A stretch of 64,000 nucleotides of DNA from Neurospora intermedia (GCA_037102815.1 BTPP01000005.1:1736001-1800000); one strand, 5' to 3'; shown: positions 52,235-63,496, numbered from the stretch's first letter. Program-made: numbers and translations. The notes: a model not told the origin generated them from the letters alone.

Positions 52235-52575
52235 ATCCCTGCTTTTGCAGCCCCCTTCTATTGCAAAATCCCCCCTTTTGCAATAGATTTTGACTGCCCG
52301 CATTCCCTCTGGTGGTAATTCCTGCAACCTGCAAGTTGCAATGCGGACAGCCCAAATTTGCAAAAGCAGGGGTCAAATTTGGTGGGGTGGGCTCTCTTAT
52401 ACCCGTATACCGGGGTGCGGCCGCTCTAGAAGACCCACTTTTTAGCATCGCTAACTATTGCTAAGTGGCTCGGAGGCCCTTACCTGGTCTGTGCTTCCGC
52501 TCTCCCTTTTGCAAAACCCCATCTTTTGCAAAAGATTTGGGCTGCCCGCATTAGTTGCAAAAGCAGGGGTTCTTA
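52235..52575. repeat. Tripartite inverted/direct repeat cluster (TTTGCAAAA / GCTGCCCGCATT)
   Basis: A core of TTTGCAAA..ATTTGGGCTGCCCGCATT occurs three times: plus at 52274-52304 (diverged), minus at 52336-52374, plus at 52522-52556. Each is bordered by CCCTGCTTTTGCA or its complement TGCAAAAGCAGGG (52237, 52357, 52555). The first two form an imperfect palindrome. No coding potential or target-site duplication was recognised. It may be a small non-autonomous element or a regulatory array. Confidence 0.7.
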
Positions 52576-53797
52576 CTGTACGGTGTTTGCCTAAAGTAAC
52601 TAAAGTCGTTGACAGCGTGCGGGTCGGGTCCGATCCGAGACCCCGCCGTAGGTCATGTTCCACCCCCACACTTTCTAGTGTGGTGTAGTCTATACATAAA
52701 CGACTTTCCGCTCCACCGAAGCCACTGTCTCGAACCCACCACTAGACTTACACATTGAAACCTGTGCCAACCACTCCTTCTCCTCCTTCTCCTCCTCCAC
52801 CTCCTCGTCGAAGATCTCGTGGACGTCGTGGCTCTCCTCTTTCCCCGCGCCTTTGTCAACGCTGGTTGGGTCGGTGGTGAAGCTGAAACGGAGGCTGATG
52901 GTAATAGTGTGGATCAATTATCGTTTCCAGAAAACATGAAGGAAAACAAAAGAAAAAAAAAACAAAGTCAACTTCCGCTCGAGCGAAGAAGCCTCAAAAC
53001 GGCAAACTTAGCCGGTGCAGGTGACGAGGAGGTTTGTTGGCTTGTAAGCCACCAAAGGACGGTCTGGAACCCCTGGTCTCAGCGACGAAGCTTCTTCCCC
53101 GCATTCTTGTCCTACTACCTACCCTACCCATACCTATGGTACCGACCGACCTCTATGAAGGCATGCAGAAAGTTGCATAACCTTTTGCTCCTTGTCCGGC
53201 GCAAAGTAAGCAATCTGACTACTGAACCCTCCAAACTGTGAATGCTTTCTGGGAACATGGTCGATGTATTGTGAGGTGACGTCCGAGCATGTCAGGCAAC
53301 ATCTTTCAACATGACAATCGAGCCCAGTCCTGACTAGAATCTAGTTAATGGGCTGAGAATAGGAACGACATGAAAAATTCAAAAGAAAAATCAGCAAGTT
53401 GTGAAACTGATGCGAAGCTATCGGTTAGCTTGCCCGATGGGAGTTCGGCCAGTTCCAGAACTGTCGGGCCATATCAGGCCACCCGGCGCGAACCGGTGGT
53501 CGTGGTGCTGACACATCCTTGCTTACCGAGAGTTACAGTGAATGCCGTCAATGGCTTGGCACGCCGCCTCCGGAACCAGCCGATCGGTACCATTATAAGC
53601 CCCCCTTTTAAGGGGACCGTTGCTCTGCGCAACGGATTTCTAAACATCAACACAACAACAAACACATGGGCCGTCTACGCTGACCCAACTTCACTAGCAT
53701 TAGTTCCTCTTTTCTATTCATCGCCATTATATAAACATCGGCGCCCGCTGCCTGCCAAATAAGATGCGGACTCGCTCCTGTACACAAATAACTACGC

Positions 53798-55491
53798 TTA
53801 AGATCCACCAGGTCCTCCGAGCAGAGCGAACCTGCGCACGATGCTGGGTCCATATTCTTGGTACTGTAAAGACCCGTCAGCAACCAGATTGCCAATGGTA
53901 CAAGGGTAAACAAACATACCTCTGCCTTGGTGTGGCAGTACGACCGGAACTCGGGCGTCTGACCGAGCAAGCTACCACCGAACCACGGGCCGTGCCGTTG
54001 CCTCTTGTGAGTGATAACCTGGACATCAAGACCACCGCTCTTTGCTCCACCGCTGCGCACCTCGCTGGCCTTGATTCTCGTATCGACAAGCTGCTTGATA
54101 TCGCGCTGTAGCCTGCGACCAAAGTCCTTGTAGAGCGTGCTGCCACCCGAAAGAACAATGTTCTTGTAGAGACCACGACGGACATCGATGGGCGAAGACT
54201 GGATGACACCATCGACAACCACGGGCAGGGGCGTAAGGAAATCGGACGAGTAAATCTCGGGGTTAAAGAAGATTTCGGGTGCCATGAAACGCTCGTAGCC
54301 AACATCAACCGTAACTTGGCGGCCACCGGGCTGGGTAATGGTGTGCTTCAGGAATCGGCTGCGATCGCGGTCGTACTTGGCAAACTCCTTGACAATATCC
54401 GGGCAGACGTAGCAGTACTCCTCCTTGATCTCCTGGGCCGTCTTGAGGGACGAGTCGGGCTCGCCGCGGTCACGGAGAAGCGACTGGACAAAGTAGGTGA
54501 TATCGCGACCGGCAATAGGGATCGACTTGATGGACGAGCCGATAACGTAACCTTCGGCGACCGGGATAACGTGTGTCACACCATCACCCGAATCAATGAC
54601 AGTACCCGTCAAGGATCTGTCCTGGACCTTGGATGACGTCCAGGAAGCCGCAAGGGCCAGAACGGCCTGGACGGCAATGTAGAGACCGGCGCAGTTGAAG
54701 GATTCGAAGAAGATCTCGGCCGTGTTTTCGCGGTTCTCGGGAGGGTTGAGAGGCTGAATCGACGTGTCAGTGCTGCAGACGTAGTACTGATGTGGCTTGG
54801 AAAGTGTAGTCTTACGGGCTCAGTGAGGAGGAAGTGGTGGTCCTCGGGCTCTACTCTCAGATACTTGAAGATGGAGTTGGACCAGAACCTTTCCATGTGA
54901 TCCTAAGCTCCAGTTAGCCCTAGGCATTTGTGACTTGCCATCTAGAAGCCTGAACGCACCCAGTTCTCGATCTGTCCGTGTCTGATGGGATAGTGCAACC
55001 CGTAGCCTAACACCGTCAGCACCCATTTCCATTGAGGCGGTGTAGACCAACGTACCAGGTCCATTGGCGGCCGCTACGGCCTCGTCGCCGATGAAATAGT
55101 CGAGGTCTTCGGTTCCGCGCTTTGCTGAGAGATGGCCACCTGGACCAGCGCCGCCGGTGAGGAAGGAAGGCTTGTTGGCTACGGCGGGGCGGCCAGAGCC
55201 CGAGCCGCCGGTGCCTGCCGAGGGGCTTTTGGTCGCGATGGCCGTCGGGAATACGAACGAGGGGGAATCATTGCCGGCGAAACCTGCAGACGACGAAGAG
55301 CTTGGTCAATCGGTGGTCATTGGATATCTTGGGGTGTCGGAGCCGCGAACCTAGCTTGGAGAACCCCGTGCCGCTGGTTAGGGGATGTTAGCGATGACGG
55401 CCCCGGAGCTGTTAAGGAGCGGGCGGGGTGGAGACGGGACACTTGGATGCACGTACTTGTCCATGACAACGGCGGGGGTTGTGTTGGCCAT
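53798..55491 (-). CDS. arp3: Actin-related protein 3 (Arp2/3 complex)
   Basis: Seven minus-strand exons: 55491-55457, 55373-55351, 55283-55056, 55006-54960, 54902-54816, 54753-53920 and 53863-53798. Together they give 439 residues, the standard Arp3 length. The start reads [20 protein letters not shown], then [81 protein letters not shown] and the C-terminus [20 protein letters not shown]. Arp3 sits in the Arp2/3 complex that nucleates branched actin at endocytic patches and hyphal tips. Exon 2 is only 23 nt. Its following intron uses the weak donor GTTCGC, but only this splice restores KLGFAG. Introns are 49-83 bp. No single ORF covers the protein because of these splits. Confidence 0.95.
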
Positions 55492-56712
55492 TGTTGCGGT
55501 GGTTTGCTGCTACGCGCAGCTCGTGATGATTGCGGTTTGGTAAAGCAACGGGCTGTTGTTAGTTGGTGATGGATGAAGTGACGGGGCGGGAGCGTGGATG
55601 GGTAGTGGATAGGCCAGGCGGGAAATGGAGGTTGATGTCCAAGATTGTACGTGCCTGGCCGAGCTAGCTCTCCTTACTCGTCTGGCTGACAGCGCTGCGT
55701 GGTACTGTGGAGGTACCTGTGCGGCTGTGCGCCAAGACCGCGAGGTCCCCGTAAGGTACGGCGGTCCATTTAGTCAGTCGTGCATTTCCAACGACGGGAC
55801 CTACAGTACGCCATAACTGGAGATGACGGAACCAAACACCTCGCTGCCACCTGCGCGCCATCCGAGCCCCCCGAAACCTAACCGATGCCCGGTCTCAAGC
55901 ACCCGAGTTCGAAGCACACGGCCCCGGGCCCGGACGATGATGGCTGGGAAAAAGTGGGGCCGATCGGGATCCAACTGTAGCGAAAAGTGAGGCCAGCCGG
56001 ACAGACAGGATGTGTTATTTCGAGAAGGAAGGAGATACTGAGTGGAAAATCACCTCCAGCCAGATAGATTCACTCACGCCTGCCATTTCTGTCGAATTCA
56101 TTTCAGCTTCATCTCGAAGCAAGTCCACTTTCCGGAGAAGCTACACACACTCACAGCTTCTCACTTATCACAACAACGAATCATCAACCGGGCTGTCCAG
56201 TGTCCACATTCTGTTTCGTCTCTCTCCGTCTCTCTCTCTGTCGTATTCTGTATTTTGCCACCCTTGCCTTCACACATCTTCATCCCGCCCACCTACTGTA
56301 TCCAAAGGGACTCTTCACCCCTCGGGCCAACCTGAGTGCATCATCCAGCTCATTGGGCATCGCTCCAATCTCAAATACCCCTCAGGACATTATCACTACC
56401 GAGCATGCTTCGCAATCATTGTTTTAGTAGGTTGCTTCTATAAGGGACACCAAGTCCGACCACCCTTTTCATCTCATCCACCCGTTGCTGTCTTCTTCAA
56501 CTCTTCGTCCTTGCCTCGATAAGTCTTTTCGCCCATCCTTGTCCCAAAGCACAAAAGTCACCCATGACACACCAAAACTGAGGACTCTATGTGCCCTCAG
56601 AAAACAGACTCGCTTGAAAGACACATGTTCGATTACCAGACAACTCAACCTCGCCAGATCACACGCTACTTCGACTATCTCCTCGAGTCGTTCTATCACA
56701 GCTGCGCCCACG
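55492..56712. other. Divergent intergenic, arp3 / taspase
   Basis: About 1.2 kb between divergent start codons. The taspase side carries two upstream ATGs with short ORFs (56564-56581 and 56589-56753), the second overlapping the main start. Confidence 0.5.
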
Positions 56713-58658
56713 ATGAGCAGCAAAAATGCCGAGCCCGGCCATGGGTCACCTGAATCAGATATGGACATGTCGGACAGCTCCTCGGAGTCAAATTGGCCTG
56801 GTGATCATGAATACGGATTTGATGGTGGCGTCGAAAGGATATGGAAGCGTACGACGAAACCAGTTGCGGCAATCTTTGTCCATGCAGGTGCAGGGTACCA
56901 TAGCATTACGAATGAAAAGGTTCACTTGGAAGCATGCAGCGAGTAAGTTGAGTCAAGAGTCATCAGGTGATCCCTTGCTGATGCGGTTGTAACTAGAGCC
57001 TCCCGTGTCGCCATGAGGTTCCTGAAAGCCGGTGCTTCTGCCCCCGAGGCTGTCGAAGCTGCTATCAGGTGTTTGGAGGACAAAGAGATTACGAATGCCG
57101 GCTTCGGAAGTAATCTCAACATGGATGGAGTTGTCGAATGTGACGCAACTGTAGTCGACCATCTGGGGAGGAGTGGTGCTTGTGGCGCTGTTCCGGGTAC
57201 GCCCTAACCGACGGTGCCACATATGAGCGGCCAGAAACGACATGCTGACACTCGTTGACATATGCAGGCATCAAAAACCCCATCTCGCTTGCCAAGTTAA
57301 TTCTGGACAAAAGTAGTCAGCCTCTTTCCCTCCGAAGAGTACCGCCGAACATTCTCGTGGGCCTCGGAGCTAGGGACTTTGCCGAAGAACACGGGATGGC
57401 TACCGTACCCAACGAATACCTCATTTCCAAGAACGCAAAGGATCGTTTTCTCCGCTGGAAAGAGGACTTGAAAAAGGCGGAAGCAAGACAGATTACTCAA
57501 AATAGTAACTCCTCTCACATGTCACAAGTGTCTCTGAGAAACCTAGAGACACATCGCCCGTCGCCGACACCGAGTGACTACGAAAAAGCGGCGGAAACGC
57601 TAAACGCGTCGACTTTACGACGGGACCACTCGAGTGCGATTTTGACTGGGATATGGAACGAGGGCCAACCCGACTCACCATATGGTAGAGGGTCCCCTTT
57701 ACTGGGTGAAAATGGATCACTTGGAAGTGTCCCTTCAGCAATACCTCGCCCACCTCAGAGAAGTCTCACCAACGGAAGCAAGCCAGTCGATCGAGCTGCC
57801 ATGAATTACGTGTCAGGTACTTTTCAGTCACGCGCTACTACTGGCAGCCCAGCCGCCACGAAGAGGGCAGTGGTACGTCACAGTCACAGTGAAGATATTG
57901 GCTATTTCCCGGCTACTGGGGAAACTCCGAGACGATCTCCGTCATTGTCAACTCATGATGGGTTTGTGAGCGCAAAGGAAGACCACAGCCAGAGTCTAAA
58001 CACCATGGAGAACCGATCGGAGGAACAGTCACTTTCGCCCGCCCAGATCAGTGACCCCATGTTTTCGAATGCACCGAAGCAAAAGGAGGACGAAGATCTG
58101 ATAACCGACACCGTCGGCGCAATCGCCATAGACATAAAGGGGCGCATCGCCGCAGGTTCCTCTTCCGGCGGCATCGGCATAAAGCACCGCGGTCGCATCG
58201 GTCCTGCTGCTCTCGTCGGAATCGGAACGGCCGTGATCCCTGAGGATTCTGACGACCACACAGGCACATCGGTAGCCGCCGTCACCAGCGGTACAGGCGA
58301 GCACATGGCTACCTCGATTGCCTCGGCAAAATGTGCAGAGCGTCTGTTTGAAAGCAGCCGCCGCGGCTTTGGAGGACACAGCATATCGGAGCTAGATGAG
58401 CATGCGCTGCTAGAGGCCTTCATTCTGGACGATTTCATGGGCCATCCGGGCGTCAAGAACCAACCGTCGGCGGGTGCAATCGGAGTCATGACTGTCAAGA
58501 AAGATCGGACGGGGTACTACTTTTATTTTGCACACAACACCGATTCTTTTGCACTAGCTAGCATGGCATCAACGGAACGAGAGCCGAGTGTTGTGATGTC
58601 GAGGCTTGGAGAGATTGGGCCGGTGGCTCAGGGTGGACGTAGGATTCGGATTGATTGA
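56713..58658 (+). CDS. Threonine aspartase (taspase-1 family, Ntn hydrolase)
   Basis: Three exons, 56713-56942, 56997-57196 and 57268-58658 (introns 54 and 71 bp), give 606 residues. The alpha part holds VAAIFVHAGAGYHS, EAVEAAIRCLEDKEITNAGFG and NMDGVVECDATVVD. A long Ser/Arg/Thr-rich insertion (about 195-415) follows. The autocleavage nucleophile is Thr425 in ITDTVGAIAIDIKG, followed by AGSSSGGIGIKHRGRIGPAA and TGTGEHM. The family cleaves itself before this Thr and then cuts after Asp; other relatives are isoaspartyl peptidases/asparaginases. The insertion makes it about 180 residues longer than human taspase (~420 aa). The frame is open upstream of 56713 but without ATG. Confidence 0.88.
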
Positions 58659-59204
58659 TCCAAGTTATTTGCTGGCGACTATCACTCTTAGAATTACTCG
58701 CTTAGTGGCTTTTCGTTTGGCTAAGGCTTCCACGTTCTGGCTTGGAATTGTCTTCAACGAATTCGGAGCTCGGCATAGAGGGCGTGGATTCAACGGCATT
58801 CATAGGCAGGCTTAGAGGGAACGGCGTTCATGAGCTGATGATACCCTACATAATACCCTTTAGAACCGCGAGACTAAGTGGAAGAACCTCAAAAGAATGT
58901 TGCGGAACCTAACTTACCCTAATCAATCCCCTTGAGCTTCTCTATAATAATATTACTTATTATACCCAATTTTTTCATGACTCATGGCGTGGCAGAGTTT
59001 AGTGATATATTAGTGCTGCTCCATCCCTCTTTTTCGCAGTCCACGGAATTAAGTTGTTCACACGCCCAGCACATATCATTGCATGTACCACACGGCCCGT
59101 AAGGCGGCGCAAGTTGGACTTCTAAACAATAAAAGGCTTCGCTAATAATACTGCGAGAACGGTTGCAGAAAGGATATCTTTCACTAGCGAGGTGACTTCG
59201 TCAC
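58659..59204. other. Convergent intergenic, taspase / SelO
   Basis: About 550 bp, AT-rich toward 58945-59000, fitting two 3' UTRs. Nothing else seen. Confidence 0.5.
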
Positions 59205-61259
59205 TTACGAGCTACAACTGCACTGCATAGCCTTCTTCTGCTGCGGCACATCCCCCGTCCACCTCTCCTCCTCCGCCTTATCACCCTGATAAATGCCCTT
59301 CCCGGTCGGTCCATCCTCGAATTCCTTCCCCGTCCACGCATCCTCAAACGGATGCGTAGCCATGTGCAACACCCTCTTGAGCACGTCCCTCTCGCCCTGC
59401 TTCTCCACGCGGCGAATCACCTCGTCCAGAATCCATCCCCTTGGAATAAAGCTAGGGTTAACCTTTTTCATCGCAACAACACGCTCCTCCGAGTCGGCTG
59501 CGGAGGTGGACCAATCCTCCTCGATCCGTACCCGCCACTTATCCAACCACTCGCCCACGCGCTTGCAAGCCTTTTCTTTGTCGGTTCCCGGTCCAGGCAC
59601 GTCTTCGACCTGGGAGAAAAAGACTTCAGCTGCCTTTTGGCGGGCTTCTTCGGTCTGTAGGTCGGCGGTCTTGAGCGTGCTGAGACGCCGGAAAAAGAGG
59701 TTGTAATCGAGCTCGAGGGCTTCCATGGTGTTGAGGAGGGAGTCGAAGAGTGAGTCGAAATCGGATTCTTTGTACGTCTTGAGCCCAAGGCGCGCCGTGA
59801 ATAGGCGCTTGAACTCGCCCATGAAGACGGCTTTGAACTCCTCGCCGGCCTGGGTGATGAGTTTGTGAGCGCGTTCCTCAATGGGTTTCGAGGCGGCTTC
59901 GTCGTCGAAGTTGAGCCCGTTGGCCACAAAAGATTCGGAGTCGACTTCAGGCCCGGCCCCGATCAGCTCGCCTAAGGCTTCGCCTAGTCGGACTAGATTC
60001 CACCAGATGATAGTCGCTTGGTTACGGTAGCTGTAGCGCAGCGCGAAGTCGTCGTGGTTGGGCGTGTAGTTGGGGTCGAAGTTGTCCATAAAGGCGAAGG
60101 GGCCGAAGTCAATGGACAGACCCAAGATGGAGGTATTGTCCGTGTTGAGCACGCCGTTCATGAAGCCGTAGATCTGCCACTTGGCAACCGTCAGAGCGTT
60201 GCGCCGGATAATTTCGCGGTAGAGACGGTGGAAGCGGTTTTCTTCGGCTCCAGAGGGGCCTTCGATGGTTTCTTTGGGAATTCCCCGGGGAGGTTCGTCG
60301 CCGGGCGCACCCTCCGGATCGGCTAAGCGCCCAGGAAGCTTGTCCCATCCGCCGAAGACTTCCTCGCCGATGTAGGTGGCTAGTTGCCGGACGAGCTTGC
60401 GGTCGCCGCGCGCACGGAGGATGTCGAAGTTACCGAAGCGCAGCCAGCTCTGGGCCATGCGAACCACGATAGCGCCAGGCTCCATGGTCTCACGCCGTAC
60501 GCGCGAGTGAGGGAGCAGGCTGATGGCTAGCGCGCGAGTGCTGGGGATACCAAGGGCGTGGAGGTTCTCGCTAACGATAAACTCGCGGATGCTGGAGCGG
60601 AGAACGGCCTTGCCGTCCGCAAAGCGGCTGTAAGGCGTCATGCCGGCGCCTTTGAGCTGAACCTCATACCGGACACCTGTTGCCGGGTTGGTTCCCTCAA
60701 ACAGAGAGATGGCGCGCCCGTCACCGAGTTGTCCTGCCCATTGACCGAACTGAAAGCCTCCGTAACATTGAGCCCATGGGTAGCCAGGGCCAGAAAGCGT
60801 CTCTTCGTCCCATCCGATGATCTTGTTGCCTACTGCTACTTGGCGAAATTCTTCCGTGTCTGCTTCCGACAGTGCAAGACCTAGATCGCGCATGGCAGCT
60901 GGAGAGACGGCGAGAAGCTCGGGGTCTTGTTGCTTTTCGGGACGAACCCATGTGAAAATAGCATTCTTCACCTGGCGAGGACCAAGGTCATCGCGATCGG
61001 CCTTGTGGCTGTCTGCTGGCGTGGGGAAGGCGGCATCTGGTGGGAGGGAAGCAGTGAAGTGCCATGATTTGGGGAGGGCGGATAGTGTTGTGCCGTCGGA
61101 TGAGAGGGGATGTATTCCGTTCTCGATGGTGGTGCCATTTGAGGCCATGATATGTTTGGTGGTACTGAAGAAGGCCGAGAAAGGTTGGTTGGCATATGGA
61201 ATGCTTTTCAGATGCTGAGCGAGAGCAAGACAGCGGGCTGCGGGTTTCAATGAGCGCAT
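59205..61259 (-). CDS. SelO/Fmp40-type pseudokinase AMPylase
   Basis: A single exon of 684 residues from the first ATG at 61259. The start MRSLKPAARCLALAQHLKSI is basic and hydrophobic, as in a mitochondrial presequence. SelO motifs: YGGFQFGQWAGQLGDGRAI, YEVQLKGAGMTPYSRFADG (the pseudokinase Lys), RSSIREFIVSE, GVLNTDNTSILGLSIDFGPF (catalytic Asn/Asp) and NQATIIWWNL. The protein ends CSCSS, where animals have a selenocysteine-containing CUSS tail, so this is the cysteine form. SelO proteins bind ATP inverted and attach AMP to proteins involved in redox balance inside mitochondria; yeast Fmp40 is the ortholog. Confidence 0.94.
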   Translation of the reverse strand: MRSLKPAARCLALAQHLKSIPYANQPFSAFFSTTKHIMASNGTTIENGIHPLSSDGTTLSALPKSWHFTASLPPDAAFPTPADSHKADRDDLGPRQVKNAIFTWVRPEKQQDPELLAVSPAAMRDLGLALSEADTEEFRQVAVGNKIIGWDEETLSGPGYPWAQCYGGFQFGQWAGQLGDGRAISLFEGTNPATGVRYEVQLKGAGMTPYSRFADGKAVLRSSIREFIVSENLHALGIPSTRALAISLLPHSRVRRETMEPGAIVVRMAQSWLRFGNFDILRARGDRKLVRQLATYIGEEVFGGWDKLPGRLADPEGAPGDEPPRGIPKETIEGPSGAEENRFHRLYREIIRRNALTVAKWQIYGFMNGVLNTDNTSILGLSIDFGPFAFMDNFDPNYTPNHDDFALRYSYRNQATIIWWNLVRLGEALGELIGAGPEVDSESFVANGLNFDDEAASKPIEERAHKLITQAGEEFKAVFMGEFKRLFTARLGLKTYKESDFDSLFDSLLNTMEALELDYNLFFRRLSTLKTADLQTEEARQKAAEVFFSQVEDVPGPGTDKEKACKRVGEWLDKWRVRIEEDWSTSAADSEERVVAMKKVNPSFIPRGWILDEVIRRVEKQGERDVLKRVLHMATHPFEDAWTGKEFEDGPTGKGIYQGDKAEEERWTGDVPQQKKAMQCSCSS

Positions 61260-62440
61260 CGAAGACAAGGCAGTCCAGTCGTCTGGTGAGAGGTTTCACT
61301 AAGATAATTGGAGTAAGGAATAATTTCTTCTCGACACTTCACATATGTTATATACGATATTGACCTAGAGGTGGTTCCAGTGGCAATACGCTTTGTATAG
61401 GTATTCTTAGTTACCAGAAGTTTGGGTTAGTTCAACCCAGGAGCCAGTGCAATTAGTCAGACAAGGTCTACCTAGGTCATACACTGACTAGGATGAATTG
61501 AAAGTCAGGCAAAAGTTCCAAATGTATTTCAACTGCCAATTGTATGTTCCATATATGTGCTGCGAAAGCTCCGGGTGGCGGAAAATCGATCGATTCAACT
61601 CAAACATCCGGAGAAAAAAGAACTCCCGCTTCAGTATACACTGTTAAGTGGAAGGTACGTACCTGAATGCTCTATTGTACGAATGATACCTGCCAAGACT
61701 CCACCTAGATAGATAAGATAAGGATGAGTACCTACCTAAGAGGAACTACTGAGAACGTTCTCTTACCTTTGCCTCTTGCCAACAACTCTTGCTTGTCTCT
61801 TTCGTCAGCTTTTCAGATGATCATTGATTCCTTGTATGGCTGCTCCCTCCCCATTTGGTTTATTATTCGGCTCGCTCCCTACGAAAACATCCTCTCGGCG
61901 CTCTCGGTATGGCGTCATAGTCGTGACCAATCGTGCCCCGCACCCGTGGCTGTTAGTGCGGGGTGGAGCTTTGTACCGATACCTCGTCAGCTTATGTTTA
62001 CTTTCTGCCCCTGAATCTCGGACTTGCAAACAACTCCTCGGGCAATACGATCAACCACAACTAGGAAAATGAAGCTATTCCCAAGTGTAGTAAATTTCCT
62101 CGAAATCCAGCAGATCAACACTTTCCGTACACAGCCAAGTTCATTACAAGATGAAGGACACTGGTGGTTCGAGACCCAGTGGATCTGACTATCCCGCATT
62201 GCTGCGTACACTAGAACTAGAACAGGTACCTTGCTGAATAATTGATGTTGTCGTTACGCCGGCGGGAATAGCAACGGAGTTGTATAAATAGAACGACAAC
62301 AACGTCGCACTTGGCGCCATTGCTCTTTACTTTTATCCTCACGGCAATCCAATCCTTGTTGTTGTACATATATATATTCTCACTCTTGACCACACTTGAG
62401 CAGCTTTACTGTTCCCCCAACACCAACAACTTCATCCAAA
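61260..62440. other. Divergent intergenic, SelO / aldo-keto reductase
   Basis: About 1.2 kb between divergent genes. It has a CCTAGG-containing motif at 61470, one GTACACTA at 62206 and a TATA box for the reductase at 62283. No gene seen. Confidence 0.5.
62283..62291 (+). promoter_or_regulatory. TATA box of the aldo-keto reductase
   Basis: TATAAATAG, a strong consensus match, lies 158 bp upstream of the ATG, leaving room for a 5' UTR of about 125 nt. Confidence 0.6.
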
Positions 62441-63496
62441 ATGAACTCTGCCACCTCCAACTTCGAGGTCGATGCCTCCGGCGTCTCACCCAAGCAAATC
62501 CACAACCTCATCCCATCTCTCAAGCTCTCCGATGGCAATGAGATTCCCATGGTTCGTCCCTCTTATCCCTTCATCCTTTCTTCCTTCCCTCTCCTGCAAA
62601 ACCACATTCTAACAAAATCACTTACACGAAAAAAACAGCTCGGCTACGGTCTCGGCACTGCCAACTACAAATCCGGCGACTCCGCCGACACCATCTCCGA
62701 GCCTATTGTCAACGCCACCCTGACCGCTCTCAACGCCGGCTACACGCACCTGGACGGCGCCGAAGTCTACGGCAACGAAGTCGAGCTCGGCAAAGCCATT
62801 GCGCAATCCAAGCTGCCTCGCTCGTCCCTATACATCACCACCAAGACTATTGTCCGCGCCGGCGACACAGTCACCCAGTCTTTCAACCGCTCGCTCGAGA
62901 AGCTCGGACTTGATTACGTCGACCTGTACCTCTTGCACTCTCCTTTCTTCGCCAAGAACCCCGAGCAGCTCCAGGCGGCGTGGCGGGAAATGGAAAAGAT
63001 CAAGGATAGCGGGATGGCCAAGTCCATTGGTGTTTCCAATTTCCTGATCTCGCATCTGCAGACCCTGTTTGACATTCCTGGAGGGTTGCAGTACCCGCCC
63101 GTCGTTAACCAGATTGAGTACCATCCTTACCTTCAGCATGTGGTTGAGGGCGAGGATTTGGTCGCGTTTTGCCGGGAGAAGCACATTGCTATTGAAGCCT
63201 ATTCGCCGCTGACGGCCATTACCAAGGCTCGCCCGGGCCCTGTCGACCCCATTTACACGCAGCTGGCCAAGAAGTACGGTGTCAGTGAGGCGGAGATTGC
63301 CTTCAGATGGTGTCTGGATCAGGGTATTGTAACGCTCACAACGAGTAGCAATGAGGAGAGGCTAAAGGGCTACCTGCAGAAGCTGCCCAGCTTCAAGTTG
63401 ACACCTAAGGAGGTCGAGGATATCGCGTCAGCTGGAAAGGAGAAGCATTATAGGGTGTGGTGGACTGAGGAGTTCGCTGCAGACGACAGGCATTAA
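62441..63496 (+). CDS. Aldo-keto reductase
   Basis: Two exons, 62441-62551 and 62639-63496, give 322 residues. The catalytic tetrad is visible: Asp76 and Tyr81 in HLDGAEVYGNE, Lys106 in ITTK, His137 in LYLLHSPF. SIGVSNFLISHL and VNQIEYHPYLQ are standard AKR signatures, and SSNEERLKGYL near the C-terminus is part of the NADPH site. It probably reduces aldehydes or ketones with NADPH in the cytosol; the substrate cannot be told. The 87-bp intron (GTTCGT donor, branch TTCTAAC, acceptor AACAG) is a multiple of three with no stop, so an unspliced message would still encode a full-length protein with 29 extra residues before LGYGLGTANY. Confidence 0.92.
   Translation: MNSATSNFEVDASGVSPKQIHNLIPSLKLSDGNEIPMVRPSYPFILSSFPLLQNHILTKSLTRKKQLGYGLGTANYKSGDSADTISEPIVNATLTALNAGYTHLDGAEVYGNEVELGKAIAQSKLPRSSLYITTKTIVRAGDTVTQSFNRSLEKLGLDYVDLYLLHSPFFAKNPEQLQAAWREMEKIKDSGMAKSIGVSNFLISHLQTLFDIPGGLQYPPVVNQIEYHPYLQHVVEGEDLVAFCREKHIAIEAYSPLTAITKARPGPVDPIYTQLAKKYGVSEAEIAFRWCLDQGIVTLTTSSNEERLKGYLQKLPSFKLTPKEVEDIASAGKEKHYRVWWTEEFAADDRH

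Larger units (their letters stand above)
50779..53797. other. Intergenic, arp3 3' side to adh-1 promoter
   Basis: About 3 kb. It contains the adh-1 upstream region, three GTACACTA motifs (51243, 51903, 51913) and the TTGCAAAA repeat cluster at 52235-52575. No protein-like ORF. Confidence 0.5.

Noticed and set aside
62166-62176. GGTTCGAGACC resembling a tRNA B box
   Set aside because: No A box at the right distance and no acceptor-stem pairing.
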